Source of the DNA: Bacillota bacterium | GTDB taxonomy: Bacteria > Bacillota > Clostridia > Christensenellales > Aristaeellaceae | Direction: 5' to 3' | DNA length: 64,000 bases | Assembly: GCA_023444095.1 (NCBI GenBank) | Contig: JAEZRP010000049.1 | Location: forward strand, 1 to 64,000 | Part shown: piece after piece, positions 9,351 through 17,410 of the stretch | Position numbering within the stretch: position 1 is the first letter of the stretch | How the letters are laid out: the number at the start of each line of letters is the position of its first letter | Notes under the pieces: generated by a model | The model's database searches: none | What the model was told of the DNA's origin: nothing | The model's input: the letters and a program-made list of their open reading frames with translations, nothing else | Translations under genes and position numbers: made by a program

Positions 9351-9427
9351 TGGCGATCCGGAGGGGGCTCGAACCCCTGACCTCCAGCGTGACAGGCTGG
9401 CATTCTAACCAACTGAACTACCGGACC
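9351..9427 (-). tRNA. tRNA-Asp (GTC)
   Basis: 77-nt cloverleaf with a complete acceptor stem (GGTCCGG with CCGGATC, one G-T pair), anticodon stem CCAGC/GCTGG, loop CTGTCAC giving anticodon GTC, and an encoded CCA end. Last tRNA of the four-gene operon. Confidence 0.95.
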
Positions 9428-9430
9428 ACA

Positions 9431-9507
9431 TGGTGGGCCTTCAGGGACTTGAACCCCGGACCGATCGGTTATGAGCCGACTGCTCTGACCAACTGAGCTA
9501 AAGGCCC
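9431..9507 (-). tRNA. tRNA with CAT anticodon (elongator Met or Ile2)
   Basis: 77-nt cloverleaf with acceptor GGGCCTT/AAGGCCC, anticodon loop CTCATAA and encoded CCA. The anticodon is CAT. It is not an initiator, which would have a mismatched first pair. Elongator Met and lysidine-modified Ile2 cannot be told apart safely by eye. Confidence 0.92.
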
Positions 9508-9521
9508 CTGAAGTAAGAATA

Positions 9522-9596
9522 TGGCGACCTCTACGGGACTCGAACCCGTGTTACCGCCGTGAAAGGGCGGTGTCTTAACCGCTTGACCAAGAGGTC
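9522..9596 (-). tRNA. tRNA-Glu (TTC)
   Basis: 75-nt cloverleaf with anticodon stem CCGCC/GGCGG, loop CTTTCAC giving anticodon TTC, T-loop GGTTCGAGTCC and encoded CCA. Confidence 0.95.
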
Positions 9597-9605
9597 GTGT
9601 TGGGT

Positions 9606-9682
9606 TGGTCGGGGTGACAGGATTCGAACCTGCGGCCCCATGCTCCCAAAGCACGTGCGCTACCAAACTGCGCTACACCCCG
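9606..9682 (-). tRNA. tRNA-Pro (TGG)
   Basis: 77-nt cloverleaf beginning CGGGGTGTAGCGCAG, anticodon loop TTTGGGA with anticodon TGG, acceptor CGGGGTG/CACCCCG and encoded CCA. First tRNA of the operon. Confidence 0.95.
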
Positions 9683-9719
9683 ACGCAGGAGGGCCTGTGC
9701 CTTACAAGCGACGGAATTT

Positions 9720-9748
9720 ATTATATCAACCGCACGCAGCTTTGTCAA
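9720..9748 (-). promoter_or_regulatory. Promoter of the tRNA operon
   Basis: Perfect consensus on the minus strand: TTGACA (9743-9748), 17-nt spacer, TATAAT (9720-9725), about 37 nt upstream of tRNA-Pro. Confidence 0.9.
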
Positions 9749-9785
9749 CAGCAGAATATGAAAAAATCCGGAAAACTGGCGGCGC

Positions 9786-9815
9786 TTGACGCTTCGGCGC
9801 GCGGGATGTTACAAT
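9786..9815 (+). promoter_or_regulatory. Promoter of the dCMP deaminase gene
   Basis: TTGACG (9786-9791), 18-nt spacer and TACAAT (9810-9815), 29 nt before the ATG. Confidence 0.65.
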
Positions 9816-9844
9816 CCAGAAAAACACGCGAGGACGGTTGACAG

Positions 9845-10294
9845 ATGGACAAGTGGGACAAGCGATTTATCGAAATGACGCACGTGATCGCGACGTGGGC
9901 GAGCTGCTTTCAGCCCGACCGGAAGATCGGCTGCGTGATCGTGAAGGACAAGCGCATCATGACCACGGGCTACAACGGCGCGCCCGCCGGGGTCAGGACC
10001 TGCGTCGAGCGCGGCGAATGCATGCGCAAGGCGCGCGGCATCGCCTCCGGTACGCAGCACGAGCTGTGCTACGGCATCCACGCGGAACAAAACGCCATCA
10101 TCCAGGCGGCGAAACTCGGCATCTCGATCGACGGCGCGACGTTATACTGCACGCATCAGCCCTGCGTCATCTGCGCAAAGATGATCGTCAACGCGGGCAT
10201 CAAGAGGGTCGTGTACGACCAGGGATATCCGGACGAGTTCGCCGTTCAGATGCTGAACGAGGGCGGCGTGAAGCTGGAGCGTTATGCGCCATAG
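9845..10294 (+). CDS. dCMP deaminase family protein
   Basis: Cytidine/deoxycytidylate deaminase of 149 aa, which would convert dCMP to dUMP in thymidylate supply. Zinc ligands and catalytic base are visible: HAEQNAI (His79 and Glu81) and the HQPCVICAKMI motif (about 105-115). Other cysteines (CVERGEC) fit the extra zinc site of the ComEB/DctD branch. The start is the ATG at 9845 with GAGGA 10 nt upstream. It stands alone between the tRNA operon and the pot operon. Confidence 0.92.
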   Translation: MDKWDKRFIEMTHVIATWASCFQPDRKIGCVIVKDKRIMTTGYNGAPAGVRTCVERGECMRKARGIASGTQHELCYGIHAEQNAIIQAAKLGISIDGATLYCTHQPCVICAKMIVNAGIKRVVYDQGYPDEFAVQMLNEGGVKLERYAP

Positions 10295-10315
10295 CCTGAC
10301 CGATTCGCCCATCGC

Positions 10316-10447
10316 GCAAACGCGTCGTCTCGGGTTTGGGCCCGAGACGACGCGTTTGCATATATACAATTTCCTTCCCAGCACGGGACTCCAAGGGGAA
10401 TGAGCCCCTTTGACGGGGTTCCGGGAGCAGAGACCCCGGAACCCCGT
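10316..10447 (-). repeat. Three-hairpin 3' element, copy 2 (end of potD)
   Basis: Read on the minus strand, downstream of potD. Module A has 13-bp arms (10413-10425 and 10435-10447). Module B has AAGGGG/CCCCTT arms (10393-10410). Module C is a perfect 19-bp inverted repeat (10316-10334 and 10341-10359). Module C also lies 21 nt after the stop of the dCMP deaminase gene, so it may terminate both. Confidence 0.75.
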
Positions 10448-10454
10448 CTCCCCA

Positions 10455-11537
10455 CTACTGCGCCTGCTTGATCTCCATCCACACGCCTTCGTAGAGGTCG
10501 GAATAGGCGCTGATGTCGTTGAAGAACTCGCAGCGGTCGACGATGTCCTGCGTGGGGTTGAGCGTGGTATCGGCCTTTTCCTCGTCGGTGTACTGGTCGA
10601 CGACGGCGGCGACGGGGGTCGAATAATAAATATACTGCTGGTTCTTGTAGGCGATGTCGGGACGGCACATGAAGTCGATGAACACCTGCGCCGCCTCGAG
10701 ATTCTTGGAGCCCTTGGGAACGCACATGCCGTCGACCCAGATGTTCGAGCCCTCTTCCGGCACAACGTAGGCGAGCTTGTCGTTCTTCTCGATGGCGTAG
10801 AGTGCGTCGCCCGACCACGCGACGGCGAGCGCAGCCTCGCCCGCGACCATCATGTCCTTGGTCTCGTCGACGTAGTAGGCCTTCACGATGCCGCGCTTTT
10901 TCTGGTCGATGAGCACGTCCTTTGCCTCGTTGAGCTGGTTTTCGTCGGTGGAGTTCATGGAGTAGCCCAAGTACTTGAGGCCGACGCCCAGGGTGTCGCG
11001 CACGGAGTCCATCATGATGACGTTGTTCTTGTACTGGTCGTCAAACAGCGCGCCCCAGCTGGTCACGGGCGCCGAGACCATCTCCGTGTTGTAGATGATG
11101 CCGACGGTACCCCACATATACGCGACGGAGTAGTTGCCCGCGGGGTCATAGGCGGGCGCCTTGATCCAGTCGAGCAGCCCCGCGTAGTTGGGCATCTTCG
11201 AGGGATCGAGCTGCGCAAGCATGTCCTCCTTGATCAGCCGCTCGATGATGTAATCGGAGGGGAAGATCACGTCGTAGCTCGACGGGCTCGCGGCGAGCTT
11301 GGTGTAGAGCTCCTCGTTGGTGGTGAAGTTCGTGTAGACCACCTCGATGCCCGTCTCCTCGGTGAACAGCTCGAGCACGTCCTCGTCGATGTAATCGTAC
11401 CAGTTGAAGATGGTAAGGGTCGTCCCCGCGTAGGGCTTAGAGGCGTCGGCTTCGGTCTCCTTTTTTCCGCAACCGGACATGCCCACGACCAGCGCGGTCG
11501 CGAGGAGGATCAGGATCGCCCTTTTGAGTCTTTTCAT
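10455..11537 (-). CDS. potD: Spermidine/putrescine ABC transporter substrate-binding lipoprotein
   Basis: Polyamine-binding lipoprotein of 360 aa. The signal peptide MKRLKRAILILLATALVV leads to a lipobox with the lipidated Cys at about 23 (MSGC). The mature part has the PotD/PotF fold signatures: TTLTIFNWYDYIDEDVLELF, DVIFPSDYIIERL, and VDGMCVPKGSKNLEAAQVFI. The inner ATG (11535-11537) is chosen because AGGAAGG is 9 nt away, while the ATG two codons earlier is only 3 nt from it. Last gene of the potABCD operon; copy 2 of the repeat follows. Confidence 0.95.
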   Translation of the reverse strand: MKRLKRAILILLATALVVGMSGCGKKETEADASKPYAGTTLTIFNWYDYIDEDVLELFTEETGIEVVYTNFTTNEELYTKLAASPSSYDVIFPSDYIIERLIKEDMLAQLDPSKMPNYAGLLDWIKAPAYDPAGNYSVAYMWGTVGIIYNTEMVSAPVTSWGALFDDQYKNNVIMMDSVRDTLGVGLKYLGYSMNSTDENQLNEAKDVLIDQKKRGIVKAYYVDETKDMMVAGEAALAVAWSGDALYAIEKNDKLAYVVPEEGSNIWVDGMCVPKGSKNLEAAQVFIDFMCRPDIAYKNQQYIYYSTPVAAVVDQYTDEEKADTTLNPTQDIVDRCEFFNDISAYSDLYEGVWMEIKQAQ

Positions 11538-11553
11538 GGTCATTCCCCTTCCT

Positions 11554-12321
11554 TTATACGTTCTCAAGCGACGAGCGCCGATTGATGATGACAAGCAGCG
11601 TCAGGATCACGAGGAACATGAGCGCCGAGAGCGCGTACATGCTCGGGGAGACCCCGCGCTTGGCGGACCCAAACACGATCATGGAAAGGTTCGAGGCCGT
11701 GCCGCCGGTAAAGTAGCTGATGATGAAGTCGTCGATCGACATGGTGAAGGAGAGAAGCGCCCCCGTCACGATGCCCTGCGAGATCTCCGGGACGATGACC
11801 TTCGCGATTGCCTTCATGGGCCTGCAGCCCAAATCCAGCGCCGCCTCGTACATGTTCGGGTTCATCTGCTTGAGCTTGGGAAGCACCGAGAACAGCACGT
11901 ACGGCGTGTCGAAAACGATGTGCGCCATCGCCATCGTCCAAAAGCCCATGGGCAGGTTTACGAATACGAACAGAAGCATCAGGGAGATGCCCGTTACGAT
12001 GTCCGGCATGGTCATCGGGAGATACGATATGTTGATGAGCCACGCCGCCCAGCCCTTTTTCATGGCGTGAATGCCGATGGCGGCGGCGGTTCCGAGCACC
12101 GTTGAAACCAGTGTGGCGATGGACGCGACCTCGAGGGTCAGCCGCAGCGCGTCCATGATCGAGCGGTTGTCGAAGAGCTCCGCGTACCACTTGAGGGTGA
12201 AGCCCGTCCACTGCGCGGAAGAGACCGATTTGTTGAACGAGAGCACGATCATCACCGCGATGGGCGCGTAGAGGAACAGGAGAATCAGCCCCAAGTACGC
12301 CGAGCGGAACGCCTTTCTCAC
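11554..12321 (-). CDS. potC: Spermidine/putrescine ABC transporter permease PotC
   Basis: Inner-membrane permease of 255 aa with about six TM helices. The EAA-type loop for ATPase contact is YEAALDLGCRPMKAIAKVIV near residues 155-175. The start is a GTG (12319-12321) overlapping the potB stop as GTGA, with GGAAGGGGG 9 nt before it. It pairs with PotB to form the channel of the polyamine importer. 16 nt separate it from potD. Confidence 0.94.
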   Translation of the reverse strand: MRKAFRSAYLGLILLFLYAPIAVMIVLSFNKSVSSAQWTGFTLKWYAELFDNRSIMDALRLTLEVASIATLVSTVLGTAAAIGIHAMKKGWAAWLINISYLPMTMPDIVTGISLMLLFVFVNLPMGFWTMAMAHIVFDTPYVLFSVLPKLKQMNPNMYEAALDLGCRPMKAIAKVIVPEISQGIVTGALLSFTMSIDDFIISYFTGGTASNLSMIVFGSAKRGVSPSMYALSALMFLVILTLLVIINRRSSLENV

Positions 12322-13133
12322 CACATGCCACCCCCTTCCCCGTTCGGATCGACCTTTCGAAGAATGGCGATCGAGAAGATGATGAGCGCCATGAGGATGA
12401 GAGAGATCGTCGAGCCGTAGTTCCAGTTGCGGAAGGTCATGAAGAGGCTCTCGATCATGTCGCCGATGAGGTAGGTCATGCCGCCGCCGAGGAGCCGCGA
12501 GATGGCGAAGGTCGTGACCGCGGGCATGAACACCATGGTGATCCCCGAGACGACGCCCGGCACCGAGAGGGGCATCGTCACCTTCATGAACACCTGATAC
12601 GGGTTCGCGCCCAGATCCTCTGCCGCCTCGATCACGCGCCGGTCGAACTTCCGAAGGCAGGTGTAGATCGGCAGGATCATGAACGGCAGGTAGTTGTACA
12701 CCATGCCCATGAGAACCGCGCCCTCGGTGTTGAGGAGCTGCTTTTTGCCCGCGCCCAGCCAGACGAGGAGGGTGTTGATGACCCCGTTGTCCAGAAGCAG
12801 CGCGCGCATGGCATATGTGCGCAGAAGGAAGTTCATCCACATGGGGAGAAGGATCAAAACGAACAGCGTCTTGTTCCGCGAAAATTCCTTGCTGGCGAGA
12901 AAATACGCAGCCGGATAGCCCACGACGAGGCAGATGGCGGTACACTGGAGCGCGAGGTACACGCTCACCCACACGGTGCGCAGATTCCCCGCCGTGAAAA
13001 AGTCCGCCCAGTTCGCGAGCGAGAACGCGCCGGATTTCGACGTGAACGCATAATAAACGATGAACACGACCGGCATGATCGTAAAGATCGCCATCCAGGC
13101 CGCATAGGGCGCGGCGAAAATCGATCGCTTCAT
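12318..13133 (-). CDS. potB: Spermidine/putrescine ABC transporter permease PotB
   Basis: Permease of 271 aa, about six TM helices, with the conserved loop [20 protein letters not shown]. The start is the ATG at 13131-13133 ([17 protein letters not shown]), whose ATGA overlaps the potA stop. The upstream open frame is potA read in another phase. It overlaps potC by 4 bases. Partner of PotC in polyamine import. Confidence 0.94.
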   Translation of the reverse strand: MKRSIFAAPYAAWMAIFTIMPVVFIVYYAFTSKSGAFSLANWADFFTAGNLRTVWVSVYLALQCTAICLVVGYPAAYFLASKEFSRNKTLFVLILLPMWMNFLLRTYAMRALLLDNGVINTLLVWLGAGKKQLLNTEGAVLMGMVYNYLPFMILPIYTCLRKFDRRVIEAAEDLGANPYQVFMKVTMPLSVPGVVSGITMVFMPAVTTFAISRLLGGGMTYLIGDMIESLFMTFRNWNYGSTISLILMALIIFSIAILRKVDPNGEGGGMW

Positions 13134-14188
13134 TTGAGGCTCGCGTCCTCCCTGCGCATGATGTGAATGTTGAACGGCACGATGGAAAGGCCCACCACGC
13201 TGCCCGCGGGCTGCATGGTCGTCGAATGCACCTTCCAGCGATACCCGCCCGCCCGGATCATCATTTCGTAGTGCACGCCTTTGAAGATCACGGAGTCGAC
13301 CTCGCCCGTCAGCATGCCCACGTCCTCGCCCACGACCATGATGTCCTCCGGGCGCACGACGACGTCGACCGCCTCGTTTTTCTGGAAGCCCTCGTCCACA
13401 CACGGAAATTTGCGCTCCGCCATCTCGACCAGCTCGTCCTCGAGCATTACGCCCGGCAGAATGTTCGATTCTCCGATGAAGTCCGCGACAAAGGCGTTCT
13501 TCGGCTCGTCGTAGATGCGCTTCGGGTCGCCGATCTGGTGGATGCGCCCGCCGGACATCACCGCGATGGTGTCGGACATGGTGAGCGCCTCCTCCTGGTC
13601 GTGGGTCACGTAGATAAACGTAATGCCCAGTTCCTGCTGCATGGCCTTTAATTCCAGCTGCATGTTCTTTCGAAGCTTCAAATCGAGCGCGCCGAGCGGT
13701 TCGTCCAGCAGAAGCACCTCCGGCTCGTTGACGAGCGCGCGGGCGATGGCGATCCTCTGCTGCTGGCCGCCGGAGAGCGAGTCCGACGAGCGTTTCTCGT
13801 ATCCTTCCATATTGACGAGGGAGAGCATGCGCCTGACGCGCTTTTCAATCTCCGATTTCGACATCTTCTTGAGCTTGAGGCCGAAGGCGATGTTGTCGTA
13901 GACGTTCATGTGCGTAAAGAGCGCGTACTTCTGAAAGACCGTGTTCACGCGCCTCTTGTAGGGCGGAACGTCGGTGATTTCCTTGCCCTCGAAGAGCACC
14001 TTCCCCTCCGTGGGGAACTCGAAGCCGCCGATGATCCGAAGCATCGTCGTCTTGCCGCAGCCGGAAGGGCCGAGAAGCGTCAGAAACTCGCGCTTCCTGA
14101 TATAGAGATCGACGTCGCGCAGCACCTGCGTGTCGTCGAAGTTTTTGGAAATCCTTTGAAGCTCGATGAGCCGCATATCGTCGTACAT
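13130..14188 (-). CDS. potA: Spermidine/putrescine ABC transporter ATP-binding protein
   Basis: ATPase of 352 aa that powers polyamine uptake. Walker [12 protein letters not shown] (near 41-51), signature [15 protein letters not shown], Walker [13 protein letters not shown], then a C-terminal TOBE-like regulatory region with [12 protein letters not shown]. The ATG at 14186-14188 is chosen because GGAG lies 8 nt upstream and it matches the family N-terminus. 14 nt follow the XRE-cupin gene, so all five genes are one operon. Confidence 0.95.
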   Translation of the reverse strand: MYDDMRLIELQRISKNFDDTQVLRDVDLYIRKREFLTLLGPSGCGKTTMLRIIGGFEFPTEGKVLFEGKEITDVPPYKRRVNTVFQKYALFTHMNVYDNIAFGLKLKKMSKSEIEKRVRRMLSLVNMEGYEKRSSDSLSGGQQQRIAIARALVNEPEVLLLDEPLGALDLKLRKNMQLELKAMQQELGITFIYVTHDQEEALTMSDTIAVMSGGRIHQIGDPKRIYDEPKNAFVADFIGESNILPGVMLEDELVEMAERKFPCVDEGFQKNEAVDVVVRPEDIMVVGEDVGMLTGEVDSVIFKGVHYEMMIRAGGYRWKVHSTTMQPAGSVVGLSIVPFNIHIMRREDASLK

Positions 14189-14202
14189 ATGTATCACTCC
14201 GC

Positions 14203-14754
14203 TTAGAAGCTGGGGGGCGTCGAAATCCAGAGGACCCGGCACGCGCCCTTTCCGGCGTTCGCGAGCCGGTGCGGGGCGTTGGGCTTGAAATAAAAGCTGT
14301 CGTCCTTGCGCGCGCGCATGGATCGGTCTCCCACGATCACCCGGACGGTGCCCGCGAGCACATACCCGAATTCCTCGCCTTCGTGCGGATCGTCCTCGTC
14401 CGTCTCGCCGCCGGGCGCCATCTCGATGAGGATGGGCTCCATGCGGTTCTTCTGCGCGGAGGGAACCAGCCACTTCACGAAGCCGCGCATGCCGTCCGCG
14501 TCCTCCTTCACGAACATGTCCTCGGCGGTGAAGACGATCTTCTCGTCCGCCGAATCGCTGAAGAAGGTCTTGAGGTCTGTGCCGAGGGATTCGAGGATAT
14601 CCTTGAGCGTCTGGATCGATGGCGAGGTAAGATCGCGCTCCAGGAGCGAGATAAAGCCCTTCGAGAGCTCGCACCGGTCGGCCAGCTCCTCCTGCGTGAG
14701 TCCCCTCTGCAGCCGAAGCCGCTTGATCACCTTTCCGATCTCCACACCTCTCAC
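14203..14754 (-). CDS. XRE-cupin transcriptional regulator of the pot operon
   Basis: Regulator of 183 aa: helix-turn-helix at residues about 6-60 ([40 protein letters not shown]) and a C-terminal cupin ([36 protein letters not shown]). This PuuR-like layout commonly governs polyamine or amino-acid transport, and the gene heads the potABCD operon, so polyamine-responsive control is likely (inference). The start is GTG at 14752-14754; a second GTG three codons in is also possible. Confidence 0.92.
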   Translation of the reverse strand: MRGVEIGKVIKRLRLQRGLTQEELADRCELSKGFISLLERDLTSPSIQTLKDILESLGTDLKTFFSDSADEKIVFTAEDMFVKEDADGMRGFVKWLVPSAQKNRMEPILIEMAPGGETDEDDPHEGEEFGYVLAGTVRVIVGDRSMRARKDDSFYFKPNAPHRLANAGKGACRVLWISTPPSF

Positions 14755-14790
14755 CTCGGTTTATAATTACTAAACTCAAAAGCGATTTTT

Positions 14791-14819
14791 ATTAAACCAT
14801 CTATGCTGAAATATGTCAA
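14791..14819 (-). promoter_or_regulatory. Promoter of the XRE-potABCD operon
   Basis: TTGACA (14814-14819), 17-nt spacer, TTTAAT (14791-14796) on the minus strand. An AT-rich near-palindrome (TTTAGTAATTATAAA, about 14762-14776) between it and the start codon is a candidate operator for the XRE regulator. Confidence 0.75.
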
Positions 14820-14952
14820 GTTAAATTCCGCCCGTTTATGCCTGCAGAACGCGGATTCAGGGCCGCGGTGCGCTTCGCGCTGTCCCTGCCCTCCCGTTCC
14901 GCTTTGTGAAACCTCCATAGAATCATGCGCCTGTCAGTTTAATAAATTGTGC

Positions 14953-14996
14953 TTGACGGAGCGGGCTCAGCATATTATAATGAATTATGATTCATT
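14953..14996 (+). promoter_or_regulatory. Promoter and operator of the TetR-ABC operon
   Basis: TTGACG (14953-14958), 17-nt spacer, TATAAT (14976-14981). A perfect inverted repeat, AATGAAT-TATG-ATTCATT, occupies 14979-14996, overlapping the -10 box and the likely transcription start. This is the classic place for TetR autorepression. Confidence 0.82.
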
Positions 14997-15017
14997 CATC
15001 CATAAGGAGGTGGTCTC

Positions 15018-15617
15018 ATGCCGCGCTCGGAGGAGCAGTTTGAGAAGATGCGCGAGGCGACGCGGGAGAAGATTCGGGAAGCGGCGGTGTATCTGTTCGC
15101 GCGCAAGGGGCTCGAGGCGACGGGCGTATCGGACATCGCGCGGCGCGCGGGGGTAAGTACGGGGCTTCTGTACCGGCACTACCGTTCGAAGGACGAGCTC
15201 TTTGTCGAGATCGCGAACGAGGCGCGGGAGGGTCTGCTCTCCGTCAAGGCGGCGTTCGAGACGGGCGCGCCGCGCGAGACGCTCCTCGCGGTCGCGGGCG
15301 AAATCGCGCGGGATACGGGGGATGGCGAAGCCTTTTCAGACGTCATGATTCTCATCACGCGCGCGCTTCTCATGGGTGATCCGCGGCTCGAGGCGCTTGT
15401 GGAGGCGGACAGGGCGATGATCGCGGCGCTTTCCGACATGATCGCGCGCGGGCAAGCGGCGGGTGTGTTCCGCGCGGGCGATGCGCGGGCGATGGCGTGC
15501 GCGTTCTTCTCGGCGGTCGAGGGCGCATTCATCCTGCGCGCGTCGCTGGGCGCGGCGTTCGTTCCGCCGACCGCCGAGATTCTGGCCGGCTTCCTTTTAA
15601 AGGAGGGGATTGCGTGA
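15018..15617 (+). CDS. TetR/AcrR family transcriptional regulator
   Basis: Repressor of 199 aa. The N-terminal HTH is typical of TetR: REKIREAAVYLFARKGLEAT, then VSDIARRAGVSTGLLYRHYR and SKDELFVEI. The C-terminal ligand-binding part is all helical and divergent, as in the family. AAGGAGGT precedes the ATG. It heads an operon with the two ABC exporter genes and probably represses it through the palindrome at 14979-14996. Confidence 0.93.
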   Translation: MPRSEEQFEKMREATREKIREAAVYLFARKGLEATGVSDIARRAGVSTGLLYRHYRSKDELFVEIANEAREGLLSVKAAFETGAPRETLLAVAGEIARDTGDGEAFSDVMILITRALLMGDPRLEALVEADRAMIAALSDMIARGQAAGVFRAGDARAMACAFFSAVEGAFILRASLGAAFVPPTAEILAGFLLKEGIA

Positions 15618-16528
15618 ATGCCATCGAGGCGCGGGGCGTCGAGAAATCGTTTGGCAAAGCACGGGTGCTGCGGGGGGTCGATCTGGACGTCGCGCCGGGG
15701 GAGATCCTCTGCCTGCTCGGCAAGAACGGCACGGGCAAGACGACCATGATCCGGATTCTGACCACCCTTCTGCGGCCCGACGCGGGAACTGTTTCGCTCT
15801 TCGGCGTGGACGCGCTGCGGGAACCGGCGCGGGCGCGGACGCTGTTCGGCCTGACAGGGCAGGCGGCCGCCGTCGACGACATGCTGACCGGGCGGGAGAA
15901 CCTTGTCCTCATGGCGCGGCTCAGGCACATGCCGAAGCAGAAGGCCGTCGCAGACGAACTGCTCGATCGGTTCGGGCTCTCGGATGCGGCGAAGAAGCGC
16001 GCGGGAGCGTACTCGGGCGGCATGCGCCGAAGGCTTGACCTGGCGATGGGACTCATCGGGAACCCGCCGCTTTTGTTCCTCGACGAGCCGACCACGGGCC
16101 TCGACCCGGAGAGCCGGATCGCGCTCTGGGGCGAGGTGAAAAGCCTGCGCGCTGCGGGCGCGGCGATCCTCCTCACGACGCAGCATCTCGAGGAGGCCGA
16201 CATGCTCGCCGACTGGGTAGCCGTGCTCGCGGGAGGCACGATCGCGACCGTCGGCACGGCGCGCGACCTGAAGGCGAAGTTCGCGCGCGGCGAGATCGAG
16301 GCCTCGTTCCGGGACGAGGCATCCTGCCGCGCGGCGGCGGCGCGCCTGGCCGCGTTTGAGAAGAAAATCGGCGGCGCGAACCTCGTCGTCGAGACGGGGG
16401 GCGACGCGGCCAGCGTGGGCGAGGCGCTGTGCCTTCTCGCCGGCGAGGGGCTCGTATCCTTCGATGCGCGGCCCGCGACGCTCGAGGACGCCTATCTGGA
16501 CATCATATCGAAGGAGGAAGTCTCTTGA
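15614..16528 (+). CDS. ABC exporter ATP-binding protein (DrrA type)
   Basis: ATPase of 304 aa. Walker A GKNGTGKTTMIRIL (about 36-49), signature YSGGMRRRLDLAMGL, Walker B LLFLDEPTTGLD, H-loop LLTTQHLEEAD; the C-terminal 80 residues match the DrrA-type extension. The start is GTG at 15614, overlapping the TetR stop (GTGA) with AGGAGGGG 6 nt upstream. With the next gene it should form a two-component drug or lipid exporter; the substrate cannot be told from sequence. Confidence 0.92.
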   Translation: MNAIEARGVEKSFGKARVLRGVDLDVAPGEILCLLGKNGTGKTTMIRILTTLLRPDAGTVSLFGVDALREPARARTLFGLTGQAAAVDDMLTGRENLVLMARLRHMPKQKAVADELLDRFGLSDAAKKRAGAYSGGMRRRLDLAMGLIGNPPLLFLDEPTTGLDPESRIALWGEVKSLRAAGAAILLTTQHLEEADMLADWVAVLAGGTIATVGTARDLKAKFARGEIEASFRDEASCRAAAARLAAFEKKIGGANLVVETGGDAASVGEALCLLAGEGLVSFDARPATLEDAYLDIISKEEVS

Positions 16529-17271
16529 CGCGCGATTTTTCGGCCATGACGGCGCGCTGTCTTCTGCGTGTGTTCCGAAACCCCGACACCTACATCACAG
16601 CGGTCGTTCTGCCGGTCATGCTCTATCTCCTGTTCACAGCCGTATTCGGCGGGGCCATCGCGCCCGGCGGAGACTACGCGGCCTACGTACTGCCGGGCGT
16701 CCTTCTGACCGCCATCGGCTTCTGCGCCTCCGCGACGGGGGGCGCTGTCTTTCAGGACGCGGCGGGCGGCTTCGTCGAGCGGTTCCGCTCCATGCCCGTT
16801 TCGCGCCACGCCTTCCTCGCGGGACACGCGACAGCATCCCTCGCCCGCAATGCTATCGCCGTGGCCTGCGTGTTCGGGATGGCGCTTCTGCTCGGCGGCG
16901 CGCCCACCGCGACCCCCTTCGGGCTTTTCGCCGCGCTGCTCCTTTCCGCGCTCTACGCGCTCGCCATCACCGCGATCTCCGCCGTGTTCGGTCTGATCGC
17001 GCACAGCGCCGAGGGCGCGGGCGCCTTCAGCTTCACCGTGCTCTTTCTCCCCTACCTCTCGAGCGGCTTCGTTCCCACCGAGACCATGGCCCGTCCCCTG
17101 CGCGCGTTCGCGACCTACCAGCCCCTTTCGCCCATCGCCGATTCCATGCGCGCCACCCTCAAAGGAGCCGCAATCCCACGTCTCCCCGAAGCCCTCGTAT
17201 GGAGCCTCGGATTGATTCTGATCTTTGGCATTCTCTCCGCGCGCCTTGTCGGAAGGGAGCGACGGGCGTAG
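16525..17271 (+). CDS. ABC-2 type exporter permease (DrrB type)
   Basis: Permease of 248 aa with about six TM helices and the ABC-2 layout: a cytoplasmic N-terminus (TARCLLRVFRNPDTYITAVV), GGFVERFRSMPVSRHAFLAG after TM2, and FGLIAHSAEGAGAFSFTVLF. The start is a TTG at 16525 that overlaps the ATPase stop as TTGA, with AAGGAGGA 6 nt before it; an ATG seven codons in is the alternative. Membrane half of the TetR-controlled exporter. Confidence 0.88.
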   Translation: MTRDFSAMTARCLLRVFRNPDTYITAVVLPVMLYLLFTAVFGGAIAPGGDYAAYVLPGVLLTAIGFCASATGGAVFQDAAGGFVERFRSMPVSRHAFLAGHATASLARNAIAVACVFGMALLLGGAPTATPFGLFAALLLSALYALAITAISAVFGLIAHSAEGAGAFSFTVLFLPYLSSGFVPTETMARPLRAFATYQPLSPIADSMRATLKGAAIPRLPEALVWSLGLILIFGILSARLVGRERRA

Positions 17272-17345
17272 AAAAAGGAAACAAGCGCGGAGTGGAAAAT
17301 TACGGATGCACAAGGCAGATATCCCAGAAAAACCTTCCGCAAATA

Positions 17346-17374
17346 TTGCGCATAGGGGGATTTTGTGATAGAAT
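17346..17374 (+). promoter_or_regulatory. Promoter of the helD-like gene
   Basis: TTGCGC (17346-17351), 17-nt spacer, TAGAAT (17369-17374), 36 nt before the start codon. Confidence 0.55.
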
Positions 17375-17410
17375 GGATGTCTACGCAAAAACCGGGAGGT
17401 GTGAGAGGGC

